From assembly GCF_037975245.1 (NCBI RefSeq), contig NC_092570.1:4746001-4810000 (forward strand): a stretch of 64,000 nucleotides of DNA, in the 5' to 3' direction. Of this stretch, positions 26,301 to 63,935 are shown piece after piece (position 1 is the first letter of the stretch; each line of letters starts with the position of its first letter). The stretch is from Apostichopus japonicus (Eukaryota > Echinodermata > Holothuroidea > Aspidochirotida > Stichopodidae). The position numbers and the translations under genes were made by a program. The notes beneath the pieces were generated by a model. That model made no database searches. It saw nothing but the letters and a program-made list of their open reading frames with translations, and was not told the DNA's origin.

Positions 26301-28708
26301 GAACTTTCTGAATCCAATGGTACTGTCCTCATCTCAATGCCCTGGATAATAAACGTGGATACGAAATCAACACCCAAATTTTCCAATTATATAATATTAC
26401 CTTATTTCCCTTAATTTATTCATAGCATCGTTAAAAAAAAAAAAAAACGCAAGATAGTAAAAGAATTAAGGAAGACAAAATTTAAAACAAATGGAAACAG
26501 ATACTGTATGAGGTCTCATGTGAATATTCATATCTGATATTGCAAAAACATGCATATGCATAGATTGTTGTTGACTACATGAATCCAATGTTTTAGGTGC
26601 ATACACATAAGGGACCACATTTAATAGGTATGGGATTAGAAGCAATTTCCAGTGACACATAAAATGAAAACCAGAAGCTGTCAAAGGTGACCCACTTGGA
26701 AGCAAGGAGGTTATAAAAAGGGATTTTATTTACCGTTATCCCCGTATATGTAGCACCAAATTTGTGGATGTTTTAAAGTACCTTTTCATAAACAGGTAAA
26801 AATTTGTGCAGTCAAATTTAAACATCAGTTCATAACAAGATATTATGGACTCTTTTCCTACATGTAAAATATTTCTATTTCTTGCAAGGGAAACAAGTTT
26901 AATAATTTTCGGAAAACAATTCCTTAGTTCTCTGTACAGAGTTCATAGAAGTAGAGGGGGAAAAAAAAATTATTTCCTTTAGTTTCTGAACAAAATGCCA
27001 AAGTTTTTCTCTTTAATTCACATATCATATATATGTGAGAACACTTATGGTTTTATCTGGACCCTACCTTAATCTTACCACAATTTATGCTCACAGTTCA
27101 AAACCTGAACAAACCCGATTCCTGTCACATCTGGGAGCCTGGTTTACAAGGGATCGTGAGGTAACACAAGGCAATATTGAGCTCTATTCTTTTAGTTTAT
27201 TATCATAACACATGTTATATGACAACACAAAATGCAAAGGGTGAAGAAAGATCAGCCCTAAAACATGTCTGTTTAATTGCCTATTGACACATTTCCACCG
27301 CAACTATGTTTACATAGATGGCAAGGTTCTTTATTAATATGGCTATTACTCTGGTTGAATGTTTATTGCACTGAAGTCAGTGTTTTGTTTATACAAACGA
27401 TACTTCTTTCAGAGACTGTTCACACCACCGAATTTAACTCAGACACCGATATTTGACGTGGTCGTTGTCATGGGACATCACCGTTAACCTCCCTGACCGC
27501 CATGTGCACCTAACCAAAGATGGTCACTCTCACAAAATGGGCACTTGGTATTACACTTGCAACCTTCAATATGTTTGGAGGGTTTCCATAACAACTGTTG
27601 GCACGCGTGGCATCCATGGCATTCATGGCACGCCACCATCCAACAGGAAGTCAAACCTACAAATTTAACATCTACCCTGAAATCTGACAGCCATTAATCA
27701 TGATAAAGTTCAAGTTTTAAGTAAGAACATTCAACAAGGAGATTTCTTAGTACTAACATTTTGACTGTTTACGTTACTAATATAGTCACTTAAATAGTCA
27801 AGAGTGACTTTGACATGACATCATCAACTAACCATATCAACTTGATATGGTATGGACACACGGCAACTGCCATTTTATCGCTGGATAGCGTACACATTTT
27901 GACTGAGTCCTTTTCCATCCTATAGGCATGCAAGGTGACAAGGGATCCTTTATATGGGAACTTATATAATGTCTGTCTTTCATGAAATTTTAAGTTATTA
28001 AATTTACAAGAAATAATGATAATTTAATCACGAAAGTCAAGCCTATTAAACAATCTTGATTTTCAGTGAATTCTTCTTCTTTGCAATAGTGCAGTCATTT
28101 GCAGATTACTTTAAGCCATTTATAACACTAGTGATAATTATTCTATGTAAAATATAAACAAAAGAGCTGTTGGTAGCCCATATGCAATAACAGAACAGCA
28201 TTTCGACATGAAACAAAACCATTTTACTTCACAGTTCCCGTGCAATCCTGACGAGGAAAGTTTTGTTCATCGGATGAAAACTATTTAAAGTCATATCATA
28301 CTCACAACAATTCTCGTTAATAAACTTTGACCATTCTGAAACCTTTTGCAAAACCAACATTGTCACTGGAACACAATGACGTAAAGTTTTTCAGCTCTTC
28401 GTCTAATCCAGCATTCGCCCCACGTTTTGCTCTCAAAAACACCTTTCAAATCTGTACAATCTATGAGAAGACTTTCCCATTAGCTTTATACCTCGGTCAT
28501 TTGATGGAACTAATTTTTGTCCCCAAGGTTTAAAACATAAAAAACAGACGCAGTTGTGGACACATGTGTAATTTGATAAAACTAAATAAAAGAAGTAACA
28601 GTGGTGATTGGTTTGGTAGGAAATCCTCCTAGCTCATTTGAATCTGATAAAGCACATGCAAATGGTCCACTGCTCCCGCTGGTGACCAGTATTGCATAGG
28701 GTGTAAAA
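23372..28708. other. PAK 3' UTR and intergenic sequence
   Basis: No coding exon is recognised apart from the SINE at 25175. The part next to 28708 is presumably PAK 3' UTR; possible minus-strand AATAAA signals (TTTATT on plus) are at 27362-27367, 27330-27335 and 27196-27201. Which is used, and where the DDX3 upstream region begins, cannot be decided. Confidence 0.4.
25175..25407 (+). mobile_element. tRNA-derived SINE, copy 2
   Basis: Same family as 17065-17309. The head GGAGTGTTAGCTCAGTGG...CAGTTCGAGTCACTCC is better preserved here, with an intact GTTCGAGTC B box. The body and ATACATAC tail match copy 1 with small indels. Confidence 0.85.
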
Positions 28709-52574
<23,866 letters not shown>

Positions 52575-53884
52575 GGCAAAATCTGTAAAAAGAAGAAAGA
52601 AGCAATCGTGGGAATTACTGTCTGAGATTTTTTTCATCTTACTTTCAAGTGTTAATCGGCCCTTCAAAACTGTAGCTTATACTTTTCTTTCACATGTTGC
52701 TCTAAAGAAACTTTATAGACATTGAAGCAAAAAAGGAAAATTTTTCCCATCGGAGATGTCCACCATTTGCCAACTAATGACTTTGTTATCAGGTAACTTG
52801 AGATATGAGACAATGAATATAATCAAGTGCATTACCATACAAATGAGATAATACAGTGGCTGCATATATGTAATTTTTCTGCTTGGAACTTTACACAGAA
52901 ATTTGTGTTATGATTTTCCAACAGGAAACAGAATGGAGATGACACACAGCCTAAGTATTATCAATTAACTGTGCACAAAATTTTAAGGGCCATAATATTT
53001 TAAGTGTTACAAATTGCTTGTATTATTTAATAGACTGCCTGATTGATTACATTGTATTTAACCTTGGGTGGAAGAATTGCCATTTTAAAGGTGAAAAAAA
53101 ATTGGTTGTTGTGAAGGGGAAAATTATTGAAAAACACCAGCTTTTATAACAAATATGACATCATTTTCTCACAAATATCTACTGTGACCTGGGTGATTTT
53201 TTGTCGTTGTTGGTAAGTTAAAACGCTTTGAACGAGGTAAATCCCCTCCAACTGTACCTTTTGAATTATTTCCTTTTTGGATTAATTATTCTGCAGGTCT
53301 ACCTAGTACTCCAACAGTAAAATAGTTTACAAATTTGACCTGTCATCCTTCATTTTGTCACCTTGATCAACAAACCATCACTTCCCTCCTGTGCATGTGC
53401 ATAATACCTGCCCTATTTGTAAACTGGGAATCAAATTTAAAACTTAGGATTTGGTTGGCTGCATTTCCTTTTGATCATCTTGAGAAGAAGCAAACAAAAC
53501 AAGAAAAAGGGGGGAAAAAGAAAAGAAAAGGAAGTGTTAAAACTCTCTGGATCCAGTCTGCGACTAAAGACCTGTATCAGCAGTTCTTGTACTGTGATAC
53601 TGTGATATATATGTCACTTCATTACTAATGCCTGACGTAACCTCATAAAGGGGCATACAGTAGCATAGTTTAAGGCACATATGAGCTAGAAATTATGCAG
53701 GCACTGATGGTACATATGAGTCACATTAAAGGGCATGATCTGTGGAGCAAAATTCAAATTTGAGGCCAAAGCCTCACGTCACTTCCACAAGATGTTCTTG
53801 TGATAACTACTGTAACAGGTGCTTTGTGTTTTAGAACTTACAGGCTTTGATAGTAGAATAGCACTTTGTGGAATAGCACTTAAA

Positions 53885-53988
53885 ATGGTAGAATGAGGAA
53901 GGGCAATGACCGGGGAAGCCGGTCATAGAGGGTGCACAGTGTTAAAAGATTACTAAGGACATTAAAGGCACGGTAGAATGGGTATGGG
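53885..53988 (+). repeat. Dispersed repeat (about 105 bp), copy 2
   Basis: Same element as 47472-47573, in the same orientation, upstream of PAK. Shared: GAATGAG-AAGGGCA, GACCGG, GGTCATAGAGGGTGCACAGT, TAAAAG-TTAC. Confidence 0.75.
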
Positions 53989-54626
53989 AATGGGGAATAA
54001 ATCCTGATCAATTTTGAGGGTACGGCAGGGTCACAAATTACGAGCACATTCATTTCAAAAATCAGATCAGCAGTGACACTCTAGCATACATTATAGTGAT
54101 TAAGGAAATATTCCCAAAATAGCATAGTCAAGTCACAGCCCTGTATTAAATGTTACCAACACGTAGAACAGTAGTTTCCTTAATTTGACACGTACACAAT
54201 TAGCTACTGTACTGTATACAGTGCTGTGCTAAAGGTAAGGAAATGATTCATGATTCATGCGACTACTATTAAATGCATATATCACATTATTAGTGAAATA
54301 TGGGTAGTGAAACTGTCACAAAAGCTGCAAAGTCAATCAATACAGTAGATTAGTACAGTATTAGCCCTGCTTGCACGTACAGTAAGTACTTCACGGCAAT
54401 TAACAAAAACAAAAAAATTCCCTAATTTTGGTTCGTTTCCACAGCAGGTCATCAAAATAACAAACAACTTGACCATTTTACATTCATCCTTTATCGAACA
54501 GTACACAATACATTGTGTAATAACCATACAAACTTCTATGTGACGTTTCCGTTCATGCACCAAAGTTGTGAGTATAGACTTGGAGGCATTGAATGTATTT
54601 TCCTACGTGTCGTATGTACGTGTAGT

Positions 54627-55378
54627 CTTGATACGTCAAATTATGCAGTTTACAGCCTGGAACTAATATATCAGGTTATAAATTTAGTACTGTGCCATGA
54701 GCCCTCTGACTTTTATGGATCCGAATTATGGCAATTCCATTTTTCAAAGAAGCGTAATGTACCGTATCAGATGACCTGTTTACTGTGGTTGTGTTATTAA
54801 GAGTAATATAAGTATGAAGAACATAGAAATTAACACATATGCAATAACAAAGAGATTTAGGTACAATACGTTTCTTAAGTTTTCTACAGCACATACTTAT
54901 AGTCAGGCCCATAGCATGCCACAGGGGATCATCTTCGATCCCCTCCCCCCATCCCCCCCAAGCAGACTGTATCCTGATTCTGTGCCACCAGCTATGCACC
55001 CTTTGTGCATAACGTTCATTACCGTACATAGTATTGATTCATCAAATTATGCAGTTTACAGCCTAGAACTAATATATCAGGTTGTAAATAAGTACCATGA
55101 ATTGAGCCCTCTGACTTTCATGGATCGGAATTTTAAAGGCAGTTCCATTTTGCTAAATAATCGGCTTGTATAACTTCTGATGACGTGTCTACTGTGGTTG
55201 TGTAATTAAGTTAATCTTCAGTGTCCGAGACAAATATATGAAATGATGACCATCTGTAAAATTAACATGCAATAACCAAAGAGATCTCTAGGTACAATCA
55301 TTTCTACAGCATGCCACAGGGAGGGCCATCTCCCACCCCTTCCCCCAACCCCCTTCCCCCTGGAAGCAGACTACTTTG
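54627..55378. repeat. Diverged tandem duplication, about 400-bp units
   Basis: Copies at about 54627-55031 and 55032-55378 share CAAATTATGCAGTTTACAGC, ACTAATATATCAGGTT, GAGCCCTCTGACTTT, CTGTGGTTGTGT and GCATGCCACAGGG, in the same order, with indels. Confidence 0.85.
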
Positions 55379-56329
55379 CTACTAAAGTTTCGGAGTTAAT
55401 CACTATACATGCTTCTCTCCATACTTCAAATCCCTAAAAAAAATATGGTTGACTTCATCTGACTTTACACTACAGTACAGTAGTCAAGTGTCATTTCAAA
55501 TAATGAAATGAAGTCTTGAGTCATTTTTTTGGAGAATTGAGTTTTCAGTCATTTTTGTCATTTGAGTCATTTTTGAGTAATCTTTTTGAGTTTTGAGTCA
55601 TTTCATTTCGAAATAGTGGTAACAATTATTTCTTTATGCAACATGTGTTTAAAAAGACAACGAAGAGTGTCCTGGTGACAATGACTTCCATTATGAAGAT
55701 TTTGTTTCAATAAAACTGTTATTTTCCGAAAGGTTTCCCCCCCCAACCCCTGTTATTGGTGGTCCCTCTGTTCATCTACTTTATCACCACTTTATCACCC
55801 AGTCTTCTAAATCAAGTCCAACCGACCACACCTGTGGGTGTCAAATACGGGAGCTGCACGTGATTAAACATTCACATCATTATAGCCACGGTACTGTGCG
55901 TCATGAACTGAACGACCTTTAAGGCCAAACCGTCCTTCACAATGACAGACTGCAGTGTTTCCAGATATTGGTGCACTTGCAGGTATACCTTTGCTGCAGC
56001 TTTCTAAACAGAACAGTTTTCAAGGACTTTGGATATATTGCTTATTGGTTTTTTTTCGATAGTCACTCCATCTTTCTAAATTGTGGCTCATCCACTCATC
56101 AATGTTTAATACTGCAACATGTCTGTATTAAAACATAATTCTGAATTCCATCTGAGCAAACAATACAGTCTCCTCTTGAACTTTTTAGAGAGCTGACAAC
56201 AAATACTGTAGACTCTCAATCGTTGTGGTGTTATCTTTAGGAGGGCACCTGTTTGATAGAGGTCAGCGATTCGAACTTTACTATTGTTCAAAAAGCTCTA
56301 CACAATTAACCCTATATATGGCTGGTTTA

Positions 56330-56640
56330 TAATGTGATTGTGTGGGCATCCCAGATTTAACATGTCTCTCTCCATATAAATATATACTATGTGTGTGTGC
56401 ATGTGTAGGCTACATAAAAGCTTTACAAAGTTTACCATATAGATAGTGTATAATGTGATTGCATGGGAATCCCAGATTTAACAAGTCTCTCTCCATATCA
56501 ATATATACTGACATGTGAATGTATGTAGGCTCCATGAAACCTTTACAAAGTTTACCATACAATATAGAGATATATTTTATAATGTGATTGTATGGGCATC
56601 CCTGTGTGTGCGTATGTGTAGGCTCCATAAATGGGAAAGT
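56330..56640. repeat. 120-130-bp tandem repeat, 2.5 copies
   Basis: TAATGTGATTG...GGG.ATCCC recurs at 56330, 56451 and 56580. The first two units share CAGATTTAAC-A-GTCTCTCTCC, and all share TAGGCT-CATAAA or CATGAAA. Confidence 0.82.
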
Positions 56641-59412
56641 TTCAACTTGCAAGTATTGAAAGCAGTATAGATTACACAATGTACGAGTACTGTACACAGC
56701 ACTCCCTACGTCATCGTACAATGCCTTGACTTCCCACACAAAAGTTCACTGCAAACGGGAACAGTATTCAGGAAGTACATATACTGTAGCACTGCTGTGT
56801 GGTTTGTATATTTACAGGCTGCACACCCATAGAGTGATATTTCTCTTCAGGCCTCCCCCAAAGTGATATCAAGGTCATTAAGTAAATGATAGTACTGATG
56901 ATTAAGAACAAAAAAACATGAAGAGTTCAGGTAATAATCTGTCTGGTACTGCATCACAAAATGCTATGCAAAATGGTCAAGTTGCTAAATACAGTGTACA
57001 AGATGTATCTAGCAACTTTTAACACAGAACCACAGTATGTTACTGTATATCATGGACCTCCATGGTTATATAGACAAATGGCTTCAGAGCCTTCAAACTC
57101 ATACACCAACTTTTGGAAACTTAATTATTCCCTGGAGTTAAAAAACAAGAAGAAGAAGAAGGAGTGGGAGGGGGGGAGGGAGAAAAAATGTAAGATGGGT
57201 ATAGTAAAAGATCCCCTTATTCAATACACCAATTAGCAAGCATGCCTACAGGTAGTACAGTACTGTGAGAAACAATGGGGATATCCTTAAAGTCCTGCTG
57301 AAGCTCATGAATTGAACCATTTAAAAATGTAAAATTGTATAATGCAAGTGCAAGTGGGAACCCTAACAGAAAGAGGAAATGAGGAGAATATGAGATTGCA
57401 TACAGTATATGATACATAAACCTATTCCCACCCATGTCTGGTAATTCATTAATTATCAAACATGCACTTACTGTAGAAGGGAAGTTGACGGACTAACTTA
57501 ACGAATGTCGAAATAATTCACACCTCATATATATCACACAGTACTTAACTTGACTACATCCTGAGGATGCTATTGAGATCGTAGAAGGGGGAACCAGGAA
57601 TCAGACCAATGTTCAGTGGAGGTGAAACGGCCATCCATTGTGGCACTACACATTATCTGAAAAGTGTTTTTGTGAAAATATATCAGGATGGCGATTCCCC
57701 CACCCCCCCCATGTAGCTCACCTGGTGTGGGGGGAAGGGGTGCAGCCTCATTGTTTTTCGACAATTTGCTAGACAAAGTTCTCATTGCCCTCCATGAAAA
57801 TGGGCAACAGTATAAGAGTGCTTCAAGCTAAAACAAGATTCTGGCAGTGCTACAGTAATTTTGAAACAATATGCATAAATAGTTCACAGACACTGTAAAA
57901 ATGAAAGGGGAAAAAATTCTTGAACCGCATGTAGACCTAGGAGAGAGTTCTTGGTTATTCAGCAAAAATTCTACAGCAGTATTTTCATTTTCATTTTCCC
58001 TTGACCGATCAGGATTCCTGTAGCTAAATGCAACGTACCATCAACTAGTGATACTGTCTGAGCATAAAGTAAAAGCACTTTGTAATCAGACTAATTATGT
58101 GAAATGTCATGAAAGATAACCACCGTTGCGAAAGTAAGAATGATACAGTCTGGAGCAAATAGAAACATATCAATTCATGTGTTATCATTCATGTGTCATG
58201 TTAATCATTTGAACCTAGATGAGCATTTTCAAAGCATTTTGGAAAACAGAGAATTTTTAAAGTAGATGCAACTAATGTTAGGGTTAACATTGAATCAGTA
58301 TTGACCATTCACTTACATTGTCACAAGTTTTTCATGCACATAACTAGCAACAATTCGTTACCCAATACGAGTGCCATAACTAACATACCCAGTGGAGCGA
58401 TCCCAAATGTTTATCGTAATTCTCATTCAAATGCGTCCGATCAATTATATCTCCAGGTAAGAATCTCATTTGAAACTATGGTAATGTTGGATACACTTGC
58501 AATGGAAGCACAGTAGTTTGGGACTCAGTGGTTGCTTTGAAAAATAACCAACTTTTTGACGAATTAAACAACACAGGTGCATGGAAACTAGCCATATAGA
58601 GTTTTCTGCTCAGCATTTGAACTGTTGGAATCATAAATCAATTGTCCAAATAATTATATTAATTTAAAATTTTGCTGCTTTAATACAACCTCCTGCATCG
58701 AAAAGCCATCAACAATATACCATTCGATATTCCGTTAAGAAGCAATTCCTGTTTACGATGATTTAAAAAAAAATAATGGTTCTTATTGGTCATTCCAGAT
58801 GTGTATCGCTTGTCACAGAACATCAACCAAAAACAAAAATAAACATTTGCAAAATTCCATTATGGTAGGTCATTGAAAATAGAGTGGTCTAAACTACAGC
58901 ATCGGTGCTATAGCAATCAAGCACAAAACTAATTAACATGTGACACATACTGGCAGAACCATATATGAATCACATTTCACCAAAGCACCGTTCTATCCTG
59001 TGTGTATGTACATGTAGATCCAAGCTGCTGGTATAATTAAATCACACTTGGAGTGCTATTTTAAGGTAGATCGTTAAAACTAATCAGTTGCTCTATGTTA
59101 TTAGCACCTAACAAAAATGTCAGGAATGTCACTTTAGTGCCATGGTCCATAATTGATATAGCCCTGAAAGTGTTTTCCCAATCACACTTTAAGGCCATCC
59201 ATATTGGCCCCAAATTATAGCATGCTAATTAAAAACTAATAGTCGCTTCATAAGTATACTTGCCCCTACGTTCTGTTTAAAACCCCCAAATTATAACTAG
59301 AATTATTGAATTCTTTCAATAAGTACTGTAAATATAGACAATTAAATGTCTCAGAGTTAATTATAACTATATTTCGAGAGCGGCAGTAAAATCCTTGTTG
59401 AGATGTGAGCAT

Positions 59413-59472
59413 GGATGACCATTTTCTGACTTTATAGCATATTTGGGAGAGTAACACTGGTGACCATTAAAC
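59413..59472 (+). repeat. Short dispersed motif, copy 3
   Basis: GACCATTTTCTGACTTTA, then TAGCATATTTGGGAGAGT and TGACCATTAA; it matches 49009-49066 over most of its length. Confidence 0.6.
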
Positions 59473-59643
59473 TTCAAACACACTATCAGCACGAATAGCT
59501 AATCCATGTTATTTCTGTGTACATCGTGTTTGATTTTGAGGAAAGTTGAGGTACAGTACTGTACATGTTTGTGAAGTCATAAGGTTGGTGGCTTTGCGGG
59601 ATCTGAACCAAAATTTGTGTTGTGTTCGTGAATATATTTATAT

Positions 59644-60010
59644 TTAAAGTGTGTGAAGACTCACGCAGAAAGAAACGTCTAATGCCGGTAATCTGACCTA
59701 GTTTCGAATGAGGTGTAACAGAAGTGTTAGACACCACCATCGATCCCAGAAAATACACACACAGCTTGCTACCATCGGTAATTAGACACTAGTGTACAGT
59801 CAGTACATACAGCTGCGGTCAATACCCACAGCACAGTGTATAAACGATACAGCGATGGACATCTCAGGTCCAGCTAAAGATAACAAGGTATCACGTTTCA
59901 TTACTGTCTGCATTTTGTAGCGACACAAACAAAAAGTCACTTGCAAGCAACAGAAAGTTAACTTTTTCAGATGGCCGCACACGGTTGGGACGAGTCTTCA
60001 ATGCCTTTAA
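59644..60010 (+). mobile_element. TTAA-flanked MITE, copy B
   Basis: Same element as 15987-16351 and in the same orientation. Ends TTAAAGTGTGTGAAGACTC and the complement of TTAAAGGCATTGAAGACTC abut TTAA. There are no coding frames of its own. Confidence 0.82.
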
Positions 60011-60160
60011 ATCATTCTAAGAAATATATAGAAATTCCTAATGGTAGGATTGGCATGAAGAGGAAGTGATTTGCAGGAAGTGGGTCAGCATGGGACAAGG
60101 TTTGGATGGGAGACAAGATAGGCGAAAATTGAATATGCATTAGTATGGACAATTGAATGG

Positions 60161-60182
60161 TACAGTACAGTACAGTACAGTA
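60161..60182. repeat. (TACAG)n pentanucleotide repeat
   Basis: Four perfect TACAG units plus a partial one. Confidence 0.85.
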
Positions 60183-63100
60183 GCTATTCACCTGATTGAC
60201 TATAGAGCATGAAGAAATGCAGAGATAATCGGACAATATGATATCAACTTTTGAGATGAACCTCCACAACTGGTTTCCAAATAATTGCCCCCCCCCCAAC
60301 CCCTCCCATAGGCACCGCTTTATCACAGTAAGGCATAAAGCGACATGCCAAAGAATGCATTGCCTTTAGGCTTATATATAAATATATCTGTTAGAAAACA
60401 TGAAGATTTGAATAATATTGGATGCCATGGGGGGTCTGTTCAAGGTTATAAGTTCATATAATTAATAATATGCATTTGTGATCATTAAGGAAGGCATAAA
60501 CATATATGCAAATTCATACATAGAGAGACCCTGCCAGTCACAATGGCAACAACACCAAGCTGCTGGAGAACTACTCATGCATAACATGTTTGTAACCAAG
60601 GACTTCAGGAATCCTACAGGGATCTAAATTACTTCCTTCATTCCCCTCTTTATAGTGTAAAACTGGTGCATTATTCCCATAAAGTCATGCATTTTAGGTG
60701 TTTAACTTAACTCCACAACATTTCCTCCATGTCTATCTAGCTACTGTATGTACACTGCAATTTAATAAGTTACTATGGTAACAGTTTCCTTGGACGAATA
60801 AACCCAGACCGGCAGGAGTATACATTTTCGACCCTACCGGAAGAAGTGTGGTAACCAAGGGGCTGTTGAAGTTATCATGCAGTGTAAGCATTATGAGAAA
60901 CTATTTGCAACTCATAGAACATCCAACTACCTGTCAGAGTGAATCCTGACCTGACTTGCTAACATTGGTTGGAACCCATCTATGTAAGGAAACACAAGCT
61001 CATATGTATCCACGGCTTAATGTCTAGTGAACATTTCGGTTGACTTCATGACCGACAAACAAAGTTCATTTAGCCATAAGAGAAGCACAGGCCACAATAC
61101 TTTGCTTTTATAATAATTGCAATCCACTGGAAAGTTTGAAGGTAAATTATCAATGCCAAGAAACCTTTGAAAATGACTCTAAAAAAGGACTTGTAGTACA
61201 TATCACTGGTATAATGGTACAGTAAGCCTAAGCCTAGTAACCCTAAACTTCCCTGTGGTATGAGTATTAAGTATGAAACTATTAGTAAAAAGCTCCTAAC
61301 AGGAGAGCAATAGTACTGAATCGTACTATAGAATCTATACTAAAGATTTCAAAAATGGCAAAGAACATAATTTACATACCATGAAATAAATAAGGTACAG
61401 GCAAACTATATGCTGGAAAATGACAAGTACACACCACTATGTGTCTAGATTTTACTGTCAAAATGGCAGGTAGGTGGTTGTTTCATTATGATTGTGAAAA
61501 AAACTTCCCCAAGGAAATGAGTGGGATGAAAAGGGTTCCCATTCAAGCTTGCATCATAACAAATAAATAATGCTAAGCTCTCTAATTACTGCCCAGGTAT
61601 CTAAAGCACTTAAATTTTAATTTTAAAACCCAAATTCAAATATATTCTAACATTTTTAATGCACATGTATTAAAGTAACAAAGTTCTGCAAGTTTGAGTA
61701 GATATTTGAAAGTACTTCAAAGTATCTATAGAGCTCATTAGCTCTAGACATACTACTGGTGTAGACAAAATTCTGTAGACAAAAATCCACCTTTTACAGT
61801 TCAATACAGTTCATGTATCATACATGCAAAATTATCAAATATATTTCTCTTTAGTAATGCTACAGTAATCTAGCTACAAGACTCATACTAACTCATATAT
61901 CTTTTAAAATCACAGAGCAGCTTATACAGACTCTATCACTTTCATATAAAAATTTAGGTGAAATATAAATTGCAATTTACCCTTAATTACAACTTTTAAA
62001 AGCGATGCTCAAAACTTAACTAGAGAAAATCTGATAAATGATATTGCTTACCCTGCCATGATGATGAAAATACTGGTTTTAGCTCTTGTTCAAAAAAAAA
62101 AGTGGAACAAACTTGACACAGAAGTGAATATTGGTAAAAAGGGTGGGTCCAACCCAGTTAATGAACTACTACACACTAGGGTATATAAGCTATGTAGCTA
62201 TACACAGCCTCCCTCGTTGTTGTCGTGTGCTTTTAGTGATATGGTTAACAGAACACTGCTACTGCTGTATGCCAGTCACCTGTAGAAATAGTACTATGTG
62301 CCTAGACCGAAGAACAGTTCTCCAACTTCCTGTTAGTCTTGACACTGTAAGCACAGTTACACAGATCAAATATGTACACAATTCCAAAGGACAATTGAGT
62401 CAATCAGCCATGCATATCTCACATCTGACTTAAAAGTTTCAACTTTGTTGAGTATAGACAGTAGTTACCCGGCGACGACCTCGTCAAAGCTTACAGGAAC
62501 TCATAGAGAAGTTGTTACTCTGTAACTGGTTATGGGTACACGGCTGTATACACTGTCTTGATGCGTATCGTGACATCAGAGAAGGCATTATCGACATATA
62601 TCTATAAAAGGAAGTCTGTTCTCTGAATGGCACAAGTCTCTCAGCACGTCATATCCTGTACTTTGATCGGACTTGTGTCCCGGTCATGGTTTGTGTACGA
62701 ACATGTATGCTGCCTTACAGTACAGTCGTATAGTAGTTCGTTTGTAGTGAAAGCAATGCAAAATGATCAGGTTTTTCCTTGTGTTAGGACAAAACTGTTA
62801 GGGGGAGAAGCGTTCGGCCATGTTTCGCTTCCCCTTTAGATCAACGATGAAAATATGAAATAGGCACTACTGAAGTAGCCACTGTACAGCAGCGATCAAA
62901 ATGAGTGATATATAGTACCATGCATTTCAAGAATTCATTTAGATATAAGGAAACAAACAAAAGCCCGCAAATGGACTTCACTATCCTTCACTGTCCATAT
63001 AAGTCAGATGGCTATATCCTAAGCAATGAGGGACAACTGCGAAATTTCAAAAAATGCATCTAAATAACACAGTACTGCTACATTGCCATGTACCTACTGC

Positions 63101-63599
63101 GAGAGTTCTACGTAATTTTGAAGGATGATTTAATATGTTTCAGTAAGGCAGAATTTTAGTTCAGTTATTTTATAGTCCAAGGGGAACAAAAAAGGGACAT
63201 TTTGAATGCAAGCAATTGTTTTCTCCGGTTTTCAAGATATTTCACCTTTAAAAAAATATGCTTAAAATCTGGAATGCTTCTTTTAAGGCTAAATGAACTA
63301 AAATGACTTAACCTTAATGTTAACCAATTGTATTTACAAACTCTTATAACTCAACCAAAAACATGTCCTTTTTAACTTCACATAACAGAGCATCCTTTTG
63401 ATGATATTGCACACCATTTTTTCATCAACAAATTTGTAACATATTTATAATAAATATGTTACTTGGCAAGTCATAAAACACTTATAATTTCTCCCTTCTG
63501 TAATTTCTGAGACTTCTAATAAAGCTCAGATATAATCTTTTCTTCACATTGATTGTTAAATTGTGTACGAGAGTCCGAGCAAATGCTCTGAGGTTGGCA

Positions 63600-63935
63600 T
63601 TAAAGACTCACCTCAAACCGCGTGCGGCCATCTGAAAAAGTTAACTTTCTGTTGCTTGCAAGTGACGTTTTGTTTGTGTCGCTACAAAATGCAGACAGTA
63701 ATGAAACGTGATACCTTGTTATCTTTAGCTGGACCTGTGATATCCATCGCTGCATCGTTTGAACACTGTGCTGTACTGACTGTACACCAGTGTCTAATTA
63801 CTGACGAGTGCAAGCTGTGTGTGTATTTTCTGGGTTCGATGGTGGTGTGTAACACTTCTGTTACACCTCATTCGAAAGTAGGTCAGATTACCGGCATTAG
63901 ATGTTTCTTTTTGTGCGAGTCTTCACACCCTTTAA
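63600..63935 (-). mobile_element. TTAA-flanked MITE, copy C (inverted)
   Basis: Third copy, in the opposite orientation to A and B. Its right end reads GAGTCTTCACACCCTTTAA; its left end, TTAAAGACTC, is shortened and rearranged compared with the others. It forms a large inverted pair with copy B across about 3.6 kb. Confidence 0.8.
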
